Positions 36,599 through 44,693 of a stretch of 64,000 bases of DNA are shown piece by piece. Position numbers and translations under genes: made by a program. The stretch comes from CAVRAW01 sp963716135 (GTDB lineage: Bacteria > Planctomycetota > Planctomycetia > Pirellulales > JADZDJ01), in contig OY970289.1 of assembly GCA_963716135.1 (NCBI GenBank), forward strand, positions 3,534,001-3,598,000, given 5' to 3'. Numbering within the stretch: the stretch's first letter is position 1; the number at the start of each line of letters is the position of its first letter. The notes under the pieces are model-generated. The model was not told where the DNA came from, ran no database searches, and saw nothing but the letters and a program-made list of their open reading frames with translations.

Positions 36599-37416
36599 GC
36601 GACTTTCTGCAACTCGCCGGCAAAACCATCCTTGTATTGGGAGTCGCTAATAAGAAGAGCGTCGCCTGGCACGTCAGCCGTGTCTTAGTCGAAGCCGGCG
36701 CCGATGTCGTCTATTCCGTCCGCAGCACCGAGCGCCGCGAAAGCGTTCAAAAGCTGGTCGGCGACGCGCCGGTGCTTGTGTGCGACGTCGAGCATGAAGA
36801 TCAGATCGTGCGCATGGCGTCGCAACTAAAAGAGTTACGGCCCAAGCTCCACGGCATACTCCACTCCATCGCTTTCGCCGATTACGTCACCACGCCTGAA
36901 ACGGCGGCCAAAATGGAGCCGTTCCATCAAACCCCCAAGGCCGCCTTCCTGCGCGCCGTCGATATTTCTTGTTATTCGCTGATCGCGCTGGCCAATGCGC
37001 TCAAAGATCAATTCGACCCCGATGCATCGGTGGTCACAGTCTCCATCTCCACCACGCGCATGGCCGCCGAAAACTACGGCTTCATGGCCCCCGTCAAAGC
37101 CGCGCTCGATTCCTCGCTGGCGTTTCTGGCCAAATCGTTCAGCGCGTTCTCTCGGGTGAGATTCAATGCCGTCGCGCCGGGTCTACTAAAATCATCGGCC
37201 TCCGCCGGCATCCCCGGCTACGTCGATGCGTATCTCTACGCCGAGCAAGCCACGCTGCGCAAAGAAGCGGTGAAGACCGAAGAAGTCGCCAACGCCGCTG
37301 CCTTCCTCTTGAGCCCGCGCTCCAGCGGCATCAACACGCAGCAACTCGTGATCGATGCCGGCATGAGCGTCAACTACTTCGACCGCGACCTGATCCGAAA
37401 TCTGCTGCCGAAGTGA
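36595..37416 (+). CDS. fabI: Enoyl-ACP reductase, FabI type
   Basis: 273 residues. NAD(P)H-dependent reduction of the 2-enoyl-ACP, the last step of each elongation cycle, in the cytoplasm. The SDR cofactor start is LVLGVANKKSVAWH, followed by CDVEHEDQ and HSIAFADY. The catalytic FabI-type Tyr161-x6-Lys168 is in ENYGFMAPVKAALD. The C-terminal NTQQLVIDAGMSVNYF completes the fold. The GTG start at 36595 overlaps the FabZ stop (GTGA). It could be the sole FabI of the cell or specific to this locus. Confidence 0.92.
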   Translation: MSDFLQLAGKTILVLGVANKKSVAWHVSRVLVEAGADVVYSVRSTERRESVQKLVGDAPVLVCDVEHEDQIVRMASQLKELRPKLHGILHSIAFADYVTTPETAAKMEPFHQTPKAAFLRAVDISCYSLIALANALKDQFDPDASVVTVSISTTRMAAENYGFMAPVKAALDSSLAFLAKSFSAFSRVRFNAVAPGLLKSSASAGIPGYVDAYLYAEQATLRKEAVKTEEVANAAAFLLSPRSSGINTQQLVIDAGMSVNYFDRDLIRNLLPK

Positions 37417-37419
37417 CCA

Positions 37420-37490
37420 AGAAGAACAGAAGATGAGAAGAGCAGAAATCAAATCTCCTCTTCTGCTCTTCTCATCTTCTCCTCTTCTCG
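37420..37490. repeat. Polypurine/polypyrimidine inverted repeat, copy 3
   Basis: The left arm AAGAAGAACAGAAGATGAGA and GAGCAGAAATC is followed by a right arm CTCCTCTTCTGCTCTTC, TCATCTTCTCCTCTTCT. The last 29 bases of the right arm are the exact reverse complement of the left arm of copy 1. It lies between FabI and the convergent Uma2-type gene. Confidence 0.82.
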
Positions 37491-37508
37491 TGTCTCATGT
37501 CTCCTTGT

Positions 37509-38120
37509 CTACGGCATCAGATCCCCCACGCGCAGCGATCCAATATCCTCCAGCACGACCACATCCACCCGGTCGTCCATTCGATAGGTTCTCTCTTCCT
37601 GATACGCCGGCAACTGCACCGGCCCGCTGGGTGAAGTGAACACTTCCAACTGGCTGTCGAGTAAATTCAATAACCAATAGTTCGGAATGTTGGCCCGCGC
37701 ATAGATCCGATTCTTCGCCCGGCGGTCGATCAACAGCGACGCGTCGGCTGCCTCGATCACAATTGCCACGTCCTGTGGCGTGGGCGATCGTCCTTCGTAA
37801 CCGTCCAGCGCGTCGCGCACCACGGCGGCGTCCGGCTCCGGCTGGCTGTTCGGCGCTGTCGCCAGCGGCTGCTGAATCCGCAAATGCCAGCCGTTGGGCA
37901 ACAACTTTCCCAGCACTTCCTGAATCTTCTCCAGTGCCGCTTCGTGCCGCAGCGATTGCCGCGCCTTGGGGACGATTACGCCCTCCAGCAGCTCCGCCGA
38001 TTTCGACCCGCTGAATTCGCCCAGCGCAGAGCGGCGGCGATACTCGTCCAGCGTGATCCGCGCAGAAGCGGACGCCGACGCCACCGGATCGCCTTCATCA
38101 TTCGGCGAGTTTTCACTCAT
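37509..38120 (-). CDS. Uma2-family (DUF820) PD-(D/E)XK nuclease-like protein
   Basis: 203 residues. The Uma2 fold is visible: opening LDEYRRRSALGEFSGSKSAE, and active-site-like strands QPEPDAAVVRD, VAIVIEAADASL and then K-NRIYARANIPNYWLLN. The family is widespread and highly multiplied in cyanobacteria and planctomycetes. Members look like restriction-type nucleases but their role is unproven. The ATG overlaps the end of the KAS III-like gene by eight bases, so it is co-transcribed with it. Confidence 0.83.
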   Translation of the reverse strand: MSENSPNDEGDPVASASASARITLDEYRRRSALGEFSGSKSAELLEGVIVPKARQSLRHEAALEKIQEVLGKLLPNGWHLRIQQPLATAPNSQPEPDAAVVRDALDGYEGRSPTPQDVAIVIEAADASLLIDRRAKNRIYARANIPNYWLLNLLDSQLEVFTSPSGPVQLPAYQEERTYRMDDRVDVVVLEDIGSLRVGDLMP

Positions 38121-39183
38121 GGCTTACCAATCCGCGCTTCAATTCCAAAGCCATCATCAACACATTGATCCCCGATCCGATTCCCAGCATCGCTATCCGA
38201 TCACCGCTTTGGTAGTGCCTTTGCTCGATGCCGATCGCCAGCGTCACCGGCAGGGCAGCCGCGCCGGTATTCCCCAGCCAGGGATACGTGACGAAGTCGA
38301 TCGTGCCGTCCAGGCCGAACGATTCCAACATCATTTTGCGATGCGCGCTGCCCACCTGATGACATACCGTCTTGCTCACGTCTTTGTGCGACCAGCCCAT
38401 TTCATCCAGAAACTGTCCAAATGTTTCGCGCCCGATCGCCACGCCTTCGTGCATTAGCGCCTCGGCATCGGTTTCCATCAGCGGCCGCATCCCGCCGGCC
38501 ACCGCCTCATCACTGCTGCCTTGGCACAACCGATGCTGCTGGGTATTCGACCGGGCCGTGGCGCACAGCAATCGGTTTCCGGTCTTGCTGATCTCGCGAT
38601 GCACCAACAGCACCGCCGCGCTGGCCGAACCGATCGTCAGCGACGCCATCGCCGGCTTCACCGTTTCGCGCGTCAGCGAGGCGTCCGCATTCAACGTGGA
38701 GATCGTCGTCTCAATCAGTTCCCGGCTTCCTTCGCTGCCGACCACGAACCCGGCGCGAATCTGTCCCAGTTCGATCATGTTTGCCACCTGCACGATTCCA
38801 TCCAATATTCCCAGGCAAGCGTTCGACACATCGTAAATCAAACATTTCCGCGGCAATTCCAGCCCATAGTGCACCGCGCACGCGGTCGCCGGCTCCAAAT
38901 GATCGCGGCAGACCGAGCCATGCACCAGCGCCCCAATTTCGCGCCGCTCCATCGCCGCCGCATCGATCGCCTGCCGCGCACTGCGCATGCTCATCTCGCT
39001 GGGCAACGTGCCCGCGGGCCACAACCGCCGCTCGCGGATGCCCGTCATCAATTCCAACCGCCCCTCGGGCAGCTTCAGCCGCAAATAAAGCGGCGCCAAC
39101 CGCCGCTCGATCTCCGCGGAAGAAAGAATTTCCTCCGGCAGCGTGTAGCCGATCGATTCGATGCAAACGTGTTGGTATTTCAT
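38113..39183 (-). CDS. 3-oxoacyl-ACP synthase III, OleA-like subtype
   Basis: 356 residues of thiolase fold. The triad is Cys123 in YDVSNACLGILDG, His275 in VCHQVGSAH and Asn305 in WLGNTGAAAL. An EPATA motif with Glu97 precedes the Cys; OleA enzymes, which join two acyl-CoAs to a beta-keto acid for long-chain olefin synthesis, have a Glu at the comparable place. Ordinary FabH lacks it. OleB, OleC and OleD partners are not seen nearby, so a FabH-like priming role for the adjacent fatty-acid locus is the alternative. Translation is coupled to the Uma2-type gene. Confidence 0.84.
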   Translation of the reverse strand: MKYQHVCIESIGYTLPEEILSSAEIERRLAPLYLRLKLPEGRLELMTGIRERRLWPAGTLPSEMSMRSARQAIDAAAMERREIGALVHGSVCRDHLEPATACAVHYGLELPRKCLIYDVSNACLGILDGIVQVANMIELGQIRAGFVVGSEGSRELIETTISTLNADASLTRETVKPAMASLTIGSASAAVLLVHREISKTGNRLLCATARSNTQQHRLCQGSSDEAVAGGMRPLMETDAEALMHEGVAIGRETFGQFLDEMGWSHKDVSKTVCHQVGSAHRKMMLESFGLDGTIDFVTYPWLGNTGAAALPVTLAIGIEQRHYQSGDRIAMLGIGSGINVLMMALELKRGLVSHE

Positions 39184-39602
39184 CGCGCTGATAATCGCTA
39201 ATCACTTTCAATGTACACTCGCCCCTCGGCTCTCGTCCCTCGCAACCTGCTCATCTGCTAGCACATTATCTTGTGCCAGCACGTCCGCATAGCCGCAAAA
39301 TAAGCGAAATCCTTGCACTCGTTTTCGACGTCGATACATTCACACCCAACTTGCGTTTCTCGTTTCAGGTGACATGGGCCAGTAGTTTTGAGCGTAGTGC
39401 GTCGGACGTCGAGTCGTCAGCGGGGGCGCGGCGGAAGGGAATTCTGCTGCGGCCTGATTTTGCTCGAGCCGACCAGCAGCGTGATTTCAGGGAAGGAAAC
39501 ATGCGAGCTATTCTTTGTGGGCGCCATGCCGGCGCCGTATAGCTCTGGGCCATTTCTGTTCACTCTTACTGCGGACATACGAAGTGTCCAGGAGGAAGTG
39601 CG
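39184..39602. other. Divergent promoter region, no gene seen
   Basis: 419 bases between the KAS III-like gene (leftward) and the PuuD-like gene (rightward). The last bases hold an AGGAGG ribosome site for the PuuD-like gene. Two short open frames cross it but neither has a start, ribosome site or conserved text that I would support. Low-complexity CTCGCC and CTAATC words lie near the KAS III start. Confidence 0.45.
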
Positions 39603-40349
39603 ATGCGCAAGAAGCCTTTGATTGGTCTCAACGCCGATTATCGCCCAGCCAAGAAAGATTCGCCCGCTTTCACCTTTGTGACGGCCGGCTACTACGATTG
39701 CATCACCGCCGTGGGGGGCATCCCGGTCATCCTCCCGCCGCACGCCGAAGAGGATGATCTCGACCGCATCCTGGAATTGCTCGACGGCGTCGTGCTCGTC
39801 GGCGGCGCCGATCTCGACCCGCGCAACGACGGCTTCATGCTCCACCCCAGCGCCCGCCTGATGCACGAGCGCCGCGAAACGTTCGATCGCCTGTTGATGC
39901 GCCTGGTCGCCAATCGCCGCCTGCCGGTCTTCGGCATCGGCTCAGGTATGCAACTCATCAACGTGCAGCAAGGGGGCAACCTGCATCTGCACATTCCTGA
40001 AGACCTGCCCAAGTCGATTCCGCATAAGGACACGCTCGATTCAGCCCATCGCCACGGCCTGGAAGTCGTCCCCGGCACGCTCATGGAGCGAGTCTTCGGC
40101 GACGGCGAAATCCGCGTCAACAGCATGCACCACATGGCCTGCGACGACCTGGCCCCGGGACTGAAAGTCAGCGCCCGATCGCCCGACGGCGTGATCGAAG
40201 CCTTCGAAAGCACGATGGACGACTGGTGGATTCTCGGCACCCAGTTCCATCCCGAAGCCGACAGCGCCAGTGCGCTCGACGTGCGCATCTTCGAGGAATG
40301 GGTCGTCGGCATCGTCGGCGAATCGCTGGCCGTGAAATTGGTCGCCTAA
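39603..40349 (+). CDS. PuuD-like class I glutamine amidotransferase without the nucleophile Cys
   Basis: 248 residues with the gamma-glutamyl-GABA hydrolase fold: VLVGGADLDP, the elbow FGIGSGMQLINVQQGG, and the His-Glu pair in TQFHPEADS. In active members the elbow reads GICRGMQ; here position 113 is Gly (GIGSGMQ), so the nucleophile Cys and the next Arg are both replaced. The protein is otherwise well formed, including NSMHHMACDDLAPGL. It may be a non-catalytic binding or regulatory member, or use a Ser nearby (Ser114). A strong AGGAGG precedes the ATG, and a terminator follows. Confidence 0.85.
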   Translation: MRKKPLIGLNADYRPAKKDSPAFTFVTAGYYDCITAVGGIPVILPPHAEEDDLDRILELLDGVVLVGGADLDPRNDGFMLHPSARLMHERRETFDRLLMRLVANRRLPVFGIGSGMQLINVQQGGNLHLHIPEDLPKSIPHKDTLDSAHRHGLEVVPGTLMERVFGDGEIRVNSMHHMACDDLAPGLKVSARSPDGVIEAFESTMDDWWILGTQFHPEADSASALDVRIFEEWVVGIVGESLAVKLVA

Positions 40350-40400
40350 GCAAAACAGGTGGCATAAAAGAATTAGCCACGGTCGCGCAATGGAGTGCGA

Positions 40401-40431
40401 AGCCCGGGGGTTGCAACCCCCGGGCTTTTTT
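40401..40431 (+). terminator. Rho-independent terminator
   Basis: A perfect 26-base palindrome (AGCCCGGGGGTTG with CAACCCCCGGGCT, 40401-40426) is followed by TTTTTT on the plus strand. It ends the PuuD-like transcript and overlaps the 3' end of the convergent methyltransferase gene. Similar CCCCCGG palindromes recur near 59.4 and 60.5 kb. Confidence 0.85.
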
Positions 40432-41207
40432 CATTGTGTACGCCGCGCCTCAAACAAATTCACCGTCTGGCACACGCCCGGATCTCCGCCCGGCACACGC
40501 AGTGGCCCGTGCACTTCCGGCGCGCTAACCTCCAGTCCCGCCCGTCGACACTCCTCCGGAAACCCCTCCGCTTTAATGCGTTGCGGATCGGTCAGAATCC
40601 CCAGCCCGTCCGGCCCCAGCGATTGCCGAATCGCCGCCGCGATCAGCCGGCAATAATCGCGCTCATAAAGCACATCCGCCGCAATCACATAATCAAACCG
40701 CACCAGATCCGCCGGATACTTGCGCCAATCCACCGCGCGCACTTCCGGCGCCGGAAAGCCATTCAGCGCCGCGTTCAGCACCACGAATTCCAGCGCTTCG
40801 GGATAATAATCGACTGCGGTCACTTCAAACCCTGCCGCCAGCGCGCTCATCACGGCCAGCCCGCAGCCGCAGCCAAGCTCCAACAGCCGCGGCTTCTTTT
40901 CGCTCGCCGGCTTGAGCTTGGCAACTCGCTCCGCCAATACAAACGCCGAAGGCCAAATCTCCGCCCAGTAGGGCAACCGTTCATCCCGATTGAACGCCTC
41001 GTCATCGATCAGGTCGTCCGCCGACCGCGGATGTCGCGTCTCGACCGCCCGCCCACCAACTTCGACTCGATGCTCCACTACGTCGAACCGCCTCCGCAGC
41101 CCGGCTTCCGCGCAGTCCGCCGGGGCTTCAGTGCCGGCCGCCGCGACTTGACTGCCAGTCGCCGCCGGCCGCTCTTTCGGCTCGAAAACAGGGTCGATCG
41201 TGCTCAC
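40431..41207 (-). CDS. SAM-dependent methyltransferase, METTL21-like
   Basis: About 258 residues. The Rossmann methyltransferase motif I is LLELGCGCGLAVM, motif II VTAVDYYPEAL, and the catalytic post-motif DYVIAADVLYERDY resembles the DxVxxxDVxY of METTL21/protein-lysine methyltransferases. A proline/alanine-rich N-terminal 70 residues precede the domain. The GTG at 41207 is favoured; the same frame opens earlier at a TTG (41246) with no better site. The substrate is unknown, a protein lysine or small molecule. Confidence 0.82.
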   Translation of the reverse strand: MSTIDPVFEPKERPAATGSQVAAAGTEAPADCAEAGLRRRFDVVEHRVEVGGRAVETRHPRSADDLIDDEAFNRDERLPYWAEIWPSAFVLAERVAKLKPASEKKPRLLELGCGCGLAVMSALAAGFEVTAVDYYPEALEFVVLNAALNGFPAPEVRAVDWRKYPADLVRFDYVIAADVLYERDYCRLIAAAIRQSLGPDGLGILTDPQRIKAEGFPEECRRAGLEVSAPEVHGPLRVPGGDPGVCQTVNLFEARRTQ

Positions 41208-41451
41208 GCTCCCGATTTTAACGCCCCCCGCCCGGCCGAATAGCAATTACCCACCAAATCCAGCCATGTAAGTATGGGCAAGCTTGGCAAACCCTGCCGA
41301 TAAGCAAGAATGTTTGGCGCGGCTTTCGCAGGAGACCGCCTACAAGCGGGTCCGCCCATGGTGGACGAAAGACCGCCGGAATTATCGTCTAATTTACGTA
41401 TTTTACCCACCTCGGTCGCTAGACGGGCCCCGGCCTGAAAAGCAGAATTAA

Positions 41452-43824
41452 ATGGCCACCGGACGGCAACTTGGAGGCATGGCTGTGCGAACCAGTCTTG
41501 AGTTGGAAAAGATCCGCGCCCTTCTAGACGGCCGCTACGAGAATCCCTTTGACATCCTGGGCCCCCACGAAATCGACGATGCCGGCCGCCGCGCCCTGGC
41601 CGTCCGCGCCTACTTGCCGGGCACGCAGCAAGCCTGGGTCGTCCACCCCAAGCACAACAGCTCGCAACCGATGCGGCGGATCCATCCCGCCGGCCTGTAC
41701 GAAGCCATCTGCCCGCTGCCACAAGCCGCCGCGGCTTCAGACAAAACTACCGCCGCGGTTTCAAGCAACTCAGGCGCATCCGCAGCTAAAAAATCAGCCG
41801 CCCCAAAACCCACGCTCCACATCCAGAAAAACGGCGGCCCGGCTGAAACCCCCGTCGACCCCACCGAATATCAAATCCGCGTCGTGAACGAAGGCGGCCA
41901 GCAAACCACAATGCACGATCCCTACGCCTTCCCGCCGCTCCTCACAGAATACGATCTGCACCTGCTCAGCGAAGGCACGCACTGGCAAAGCTACACCAAG
42001 CTCGGCGCCCACCCGCGCACCATCGGCGGCGTCGAAGGCGTCAACTTCGCCGTCTGGGCCCCCAACGCCCAGGGCATCAGCGTCATCGGCGATTTCAACG
42101 ACTGGGATGCCCGCCGCCATCCGCTCCGCAAACACATTCCCAGCGGCATCTGGGAATTGTTCATCCCCGGCCTCGGCGAAGGCACGCTCTACAAATTCCG
42201 CGTCAAGCAAGCCCACGGCGAAGAGGTCGACAAATCCGATCCCTACGGTTTCGCCGCCGAGCTCCCGCCGCGCACCGCCTCCAAAGTGGCCGATCTCGAT
42301 CGCTACCACTGGCACGACGAAGCCTGGCTCGCCAATCGCCCGCAATCGCAGGCCCTCGACAAGCCCATGTCGTTCTACGAAGTGCACCTGGGCAGTTGGC
42401 GCCGCCCGGGCGACGATCCGCACCGCTGGCTCAGCTACCGCGAATTGGCCCATCAACTGGTCGACTACGTCAAAGAGATGGGCTACACGCACGTCGAGCT
42501 CCTGCCCGTCAGCGAACACCCGTTCTCCGGAAGCTGGGGCTATCAAACCGTCGGCTACTACGCCGCCACCAGCCGCTACGGCTCGCCGCAAGATCTGCAA
42601 TACTTCGTCGACCACTGCCATCAGAACAATATCGGCGTGGTCGTCGATTGGGTCCCCGCCCACTTCCCCAAAGACAATCACGGCCTGCGCCGCTTCGACG
42701 GCACCGCCGTCTATGAGCACGACGACCCGCGCAAAGGCGAACATCCCGACTGGGGCACGCTCATCTTCAACTACGGCCGCAACGAAGTCCGCAACTTCCT
42801 CATCTCCAACGCCCTGTTCTGGCTCGACAAATACCATCTCGACGGCCTCCGCGTCGACGCCGTCGCCAGCATGCTCTATCTCGACTACAGCCGCGAAGCC
42901 GGCCAATGGGTCCCCAACGAATACGGCGGCCGCGAAAACCTGCAGGCCATTTCCTTCATCAAGGAATTCAACATCCAGTCCCACCTGCAGCACCCCGGTG
43001 TGCTCACCATCGCCGAAGAATCCACCGCCTGGCCCAGCGTCTCGCGCCCCACCTACGTCGGCGGCCTGGGGTTCTCGCTCAAGTGGAATATGGGCTGGAT
43101 GAACGACACGCTCCGCTACTTCCGCAAAGATCCCATCCACCGCACCTACCACCACGACGAGCTCACCTTCTCGCTCATCTACGCCTTCCACGAAAATTTC
43201 GTCCTGCCCCTGTCGCACGACGAAGTCGTCCACGGCAAAGGCTCGCTCTTGGACCAAATGCCCGGCGACCTCTGGCAAAAATTCGCCAACATGCGCCTGC
43301 TGCTCAGCTACATGTGGACCCACCCGGGCAAAAAGCTCCTGTTCATGGGGGGCGATTTCGGCCAGTGGAACGAATGGAACTACGACGAAAGCCTGCAGTG
43401 GCACCTGCTGCAATGGGAAAGCCACCAGGGCCTGAAGAAAATGGTCGCCGACGTCAACCACCTGATGCGCCGCGAGCCGGCCCTGCACGAAGTCGACTTC
43501 GACTACACCGGCTTCGAATGGATCGACGCCCACAACTGGCAAAACAGCGTGCTGGTCTACCTCCGCAAAGCCAAAAACCCAGCCGACTTCGTCGTCGTCG
43601 CCTGCAACTTCACCCCGGTGCCGCGCGAAGGCTATTTACTAGGGGTGCCGGAACGCTGCTGGTACGAAGAAGTTTTTAATAGCGACAGCACCTTCTACGG
43701 CGGCTCGAACATGGGCAACGGCCCGGGCATCATGGCCACCGACCACATGGCCCACGGCCGCCCGCACTCCATCGAAGTAACCCTGCCCCCGCTGGCCGTC
43801 GTCGTCCTGAAACCCCGCCGCTAA
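41452..43824 (+). CDS. glgB: 1,4-alpha-glucan branching enzyme
   Basis: About 790 residues, the usual length. Forms alpha-1,6 branches in glycogen in the cytoplasm. An N-terminal carbohydrate-binding region contains a poorly conserved Ala/Ser/Lys-rich insert (about residues 95-125). A second CBM48 (VNFAVWAPNAQGISVIGDFN) precedes the GH13 barrel: DWVPAHFPKD, nucleophile Asp469 in DGLRVDAVASMLYLDY, acid Glu near 522 in TIAEESTAWP, and HDEVVHGKGS. The start is uncertain. ATG 41452 gives the longest form, but the GTG at 41485 lies seven bases after a good GGAGG. It has no other glg gene next to it. Confidence 0.95.
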   Translation: MATGRQLGGMAVRTSLELEKIRALLDGRYENPFDILGPHEIDDAGRRALAVRAYLPGTQQAWVVHPKHNSSQPMRRIHPAGLYEAICPLPQAAAASDKTTAAVSSNSGASAAKKSAAPKPTLHIQKNGGPAETPVDPTEYQIRVVNEGGQQTTMHDPYAFPPLLTEYDLHLLSEGTHWQSYTKLGAHPRTIGGVEGVNFAVWAPNAQGISVIGDFNDWDARRHPLRKHIPSGIWELFIPGLGEGTLYKFRVKQAHGEEVDKSDPYGFAAELPPRTASKVADLDRYHWHDEAWLANRPQSQALDKPMSFYEVHLGSWRRPGDDPHRWLSYRELAHQLVDYVKEMGYTHVELLPVSEHPFSGSWGYQTVGYYAATSRYGSPQDLQYFVDHCHQNNIGVVVDWVPAHFPKDNHGLRRFDGTAVYEHDDPRKGEHPDWGTLIFNYGRNEVRNFLISNALFWLDKYHLDGLRVDAVASMLYLDYSREAGQWVPNEYGGRENLQAISFIKEFNIQSHLQHPGVLTIAEESTAWPSVSRPTYVGGLGFSLKWNMGWMNDTLRYFRKDPIHRTYHHDELTFSLIYAFHENFVLPLSHDEVVHGKGSLLDQMPGDLWQKFANMRLLLSYMWTHPGKKLLFMGGDFGQWNEWNYDESLQWHLLQWESHQGLKKMVADVNHLMRREPALHEVDFDYTGFEWIDAHNWQNSVLVYLRKAKNPADFVVVACNFTPVPREGYLLGVPERCWYEEVFNSDSTFYGGSNMGNGPGIMATDHMAHGRPHSIEVTLPPLAVVVLKPRR

Positions 43825-43825
43825 G

Positions 43826-44014
43826 TTCAGGGGTCAGGATTCAGGGGTCAGGATTCAGCAGTCCGCGTTCTGCGTTCATCTGCGTCCCTCTGCGGTTCCT
43901 GCCGGTCTGCCTTCTGCCTTCTGCCTTCTGCTTTCTGCCTTTTGCAATCCGCGTTCATCCGCGTCCCTCTGCGGTTCCTTCCGCCTTCCGCCTGCTGCCG
44001 TCCGCCGTCTGCGT
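43826..44014. repeat. Low-complexity word-repeat spacer
   Basis: 189 bases of imperfect short words after glgB: TCAGGGGTCAGGATTCAGG, then CTTCTGCCTTCTGCCTTCTG, TGCGTTCATCTGCGTCCCTC and CACTGCTCACTGCTCA. No gene. Similar word runs fill other spacers (27784-27816, 33080-33119, 48270-48400, 60988-61018, 62548-62580). Confidence 0.75.
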
Positions 44015-44629
44015 TCACTGCTCACTGCTCAGCGCTCGTAGCTGGCGCATCGCCACCATCGATAAAATTACCGACGCGGCGAAAACGTATATCCCCCACT
44101 CCACCCGAATATGCGTGCCCCCTGGAAAGCCTTTGAAGCAAATCACCAGCGACGCAATGACGAACACATCGACCATCGACCATTTCCCCAAGCTCTCCAC
44201 CATCTTCAAATGCCGCGAGCGAGCCTCCGGCCCCAAATGCGCCGCCCGAATAATGGCCACCAGTTTGAATAGGGGAAACACCACCGAAAACAGCAAAATC
44301 ACCCCGCCAATAAAAAACTCGCGCTCCGCGAACAAATGCCAAATCCCTCCCACCACCGAAAACTGCCGCGGTTCCAGGTCGCTACTGACAAACAACCGCA
44401 CCAACCTCTCAAAAAACCCATCCCCAAACTTCGGAATCATGGTAAACGAAGGCGCAAAAATCCCCACCAAAAACAAAATCCCTGCCAGGTACGCCAACCA
44501 CCGCGCCGCGTGACTGGATCTCCCTCTCCCTTCAACGGGAGAGGGCCGGGGTGAGGGTGCCTGCCATAAACCGTCACCGCGGTAATCCGTCGGGCTATCT
44601 ATCGCCCTGTCCATCAAAGTTCTCGCCAA
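44015..44629 (-). CDS. PqiA-like membrane protein with a repeat-derived N-terminus
   Basis: 204 residues. Four membrane segments with PqiA signatures (RWLAYLAGILFLVGIFAPSF, LFSVVFPLFKLV, LGKWSMVDVFVIASLVI, and a last segment YVFAASVILSMVA). PqiA proteins sit in the inner membrane and support envelope lipid transport with PqiB/MCE proteins, none of which is adjacent. Residues about 24-40 (APSPRPSPVEGRGRSS) are the translation of a palindromic repeat at 44524-44557, so the true start may differ, but no other in-frame ATG precedes the first membrane segment. Confidence 0.78.
   Translation of the reverse strand: MARTLMDRAIDSPTDYRGDGLWQAPSPRPSPVEGRGRSSHAARWLAYLAGILFLVGIFAPSFTMIPKFGDGFFERLVRLFVSSDLEPRQFSVVGGIWHLFAEREFFIGGVILLFSVVFPLFKLVAIIRAAHLGPEARSRHLKMVESLGKWSMVDVFVIASLVICFKGFPGGTHIRVEWGIYVFAASVILSMVAMRQLRALSSEQ
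44524..44557. repeat. CTCTCCC/GGGAGAG palindromic repeat inside coding sequence
   Basis: CTCTCCCTTCAACGGGAGAG forms a 7-bp or longer hairpin and is followed by GGCCGGGGTGAGGG. The reverse strand reads CCCTCACCCCGGCCCTCTCC, a repeat core widespread among bacteria. It lies within the 5' end of the PqiA-like gene. Confidence 0.75.
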
Positions 44630-44693
44630 GTTAATGGATTGCGTTCGAAAAGTGATCGCAGACCCATTATATGGCCGCGTGCCTTCAGTAGAC

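Noticed and set aside
41794..43542. Long open frame on the strand opposite glgB (582 codons)
   Set aside because: It is a mirror of a GC-rich gene with a complete GH13 active site; the reverse translation is low-complexity Ala/Val/Glu with no known domain or ribosome site.
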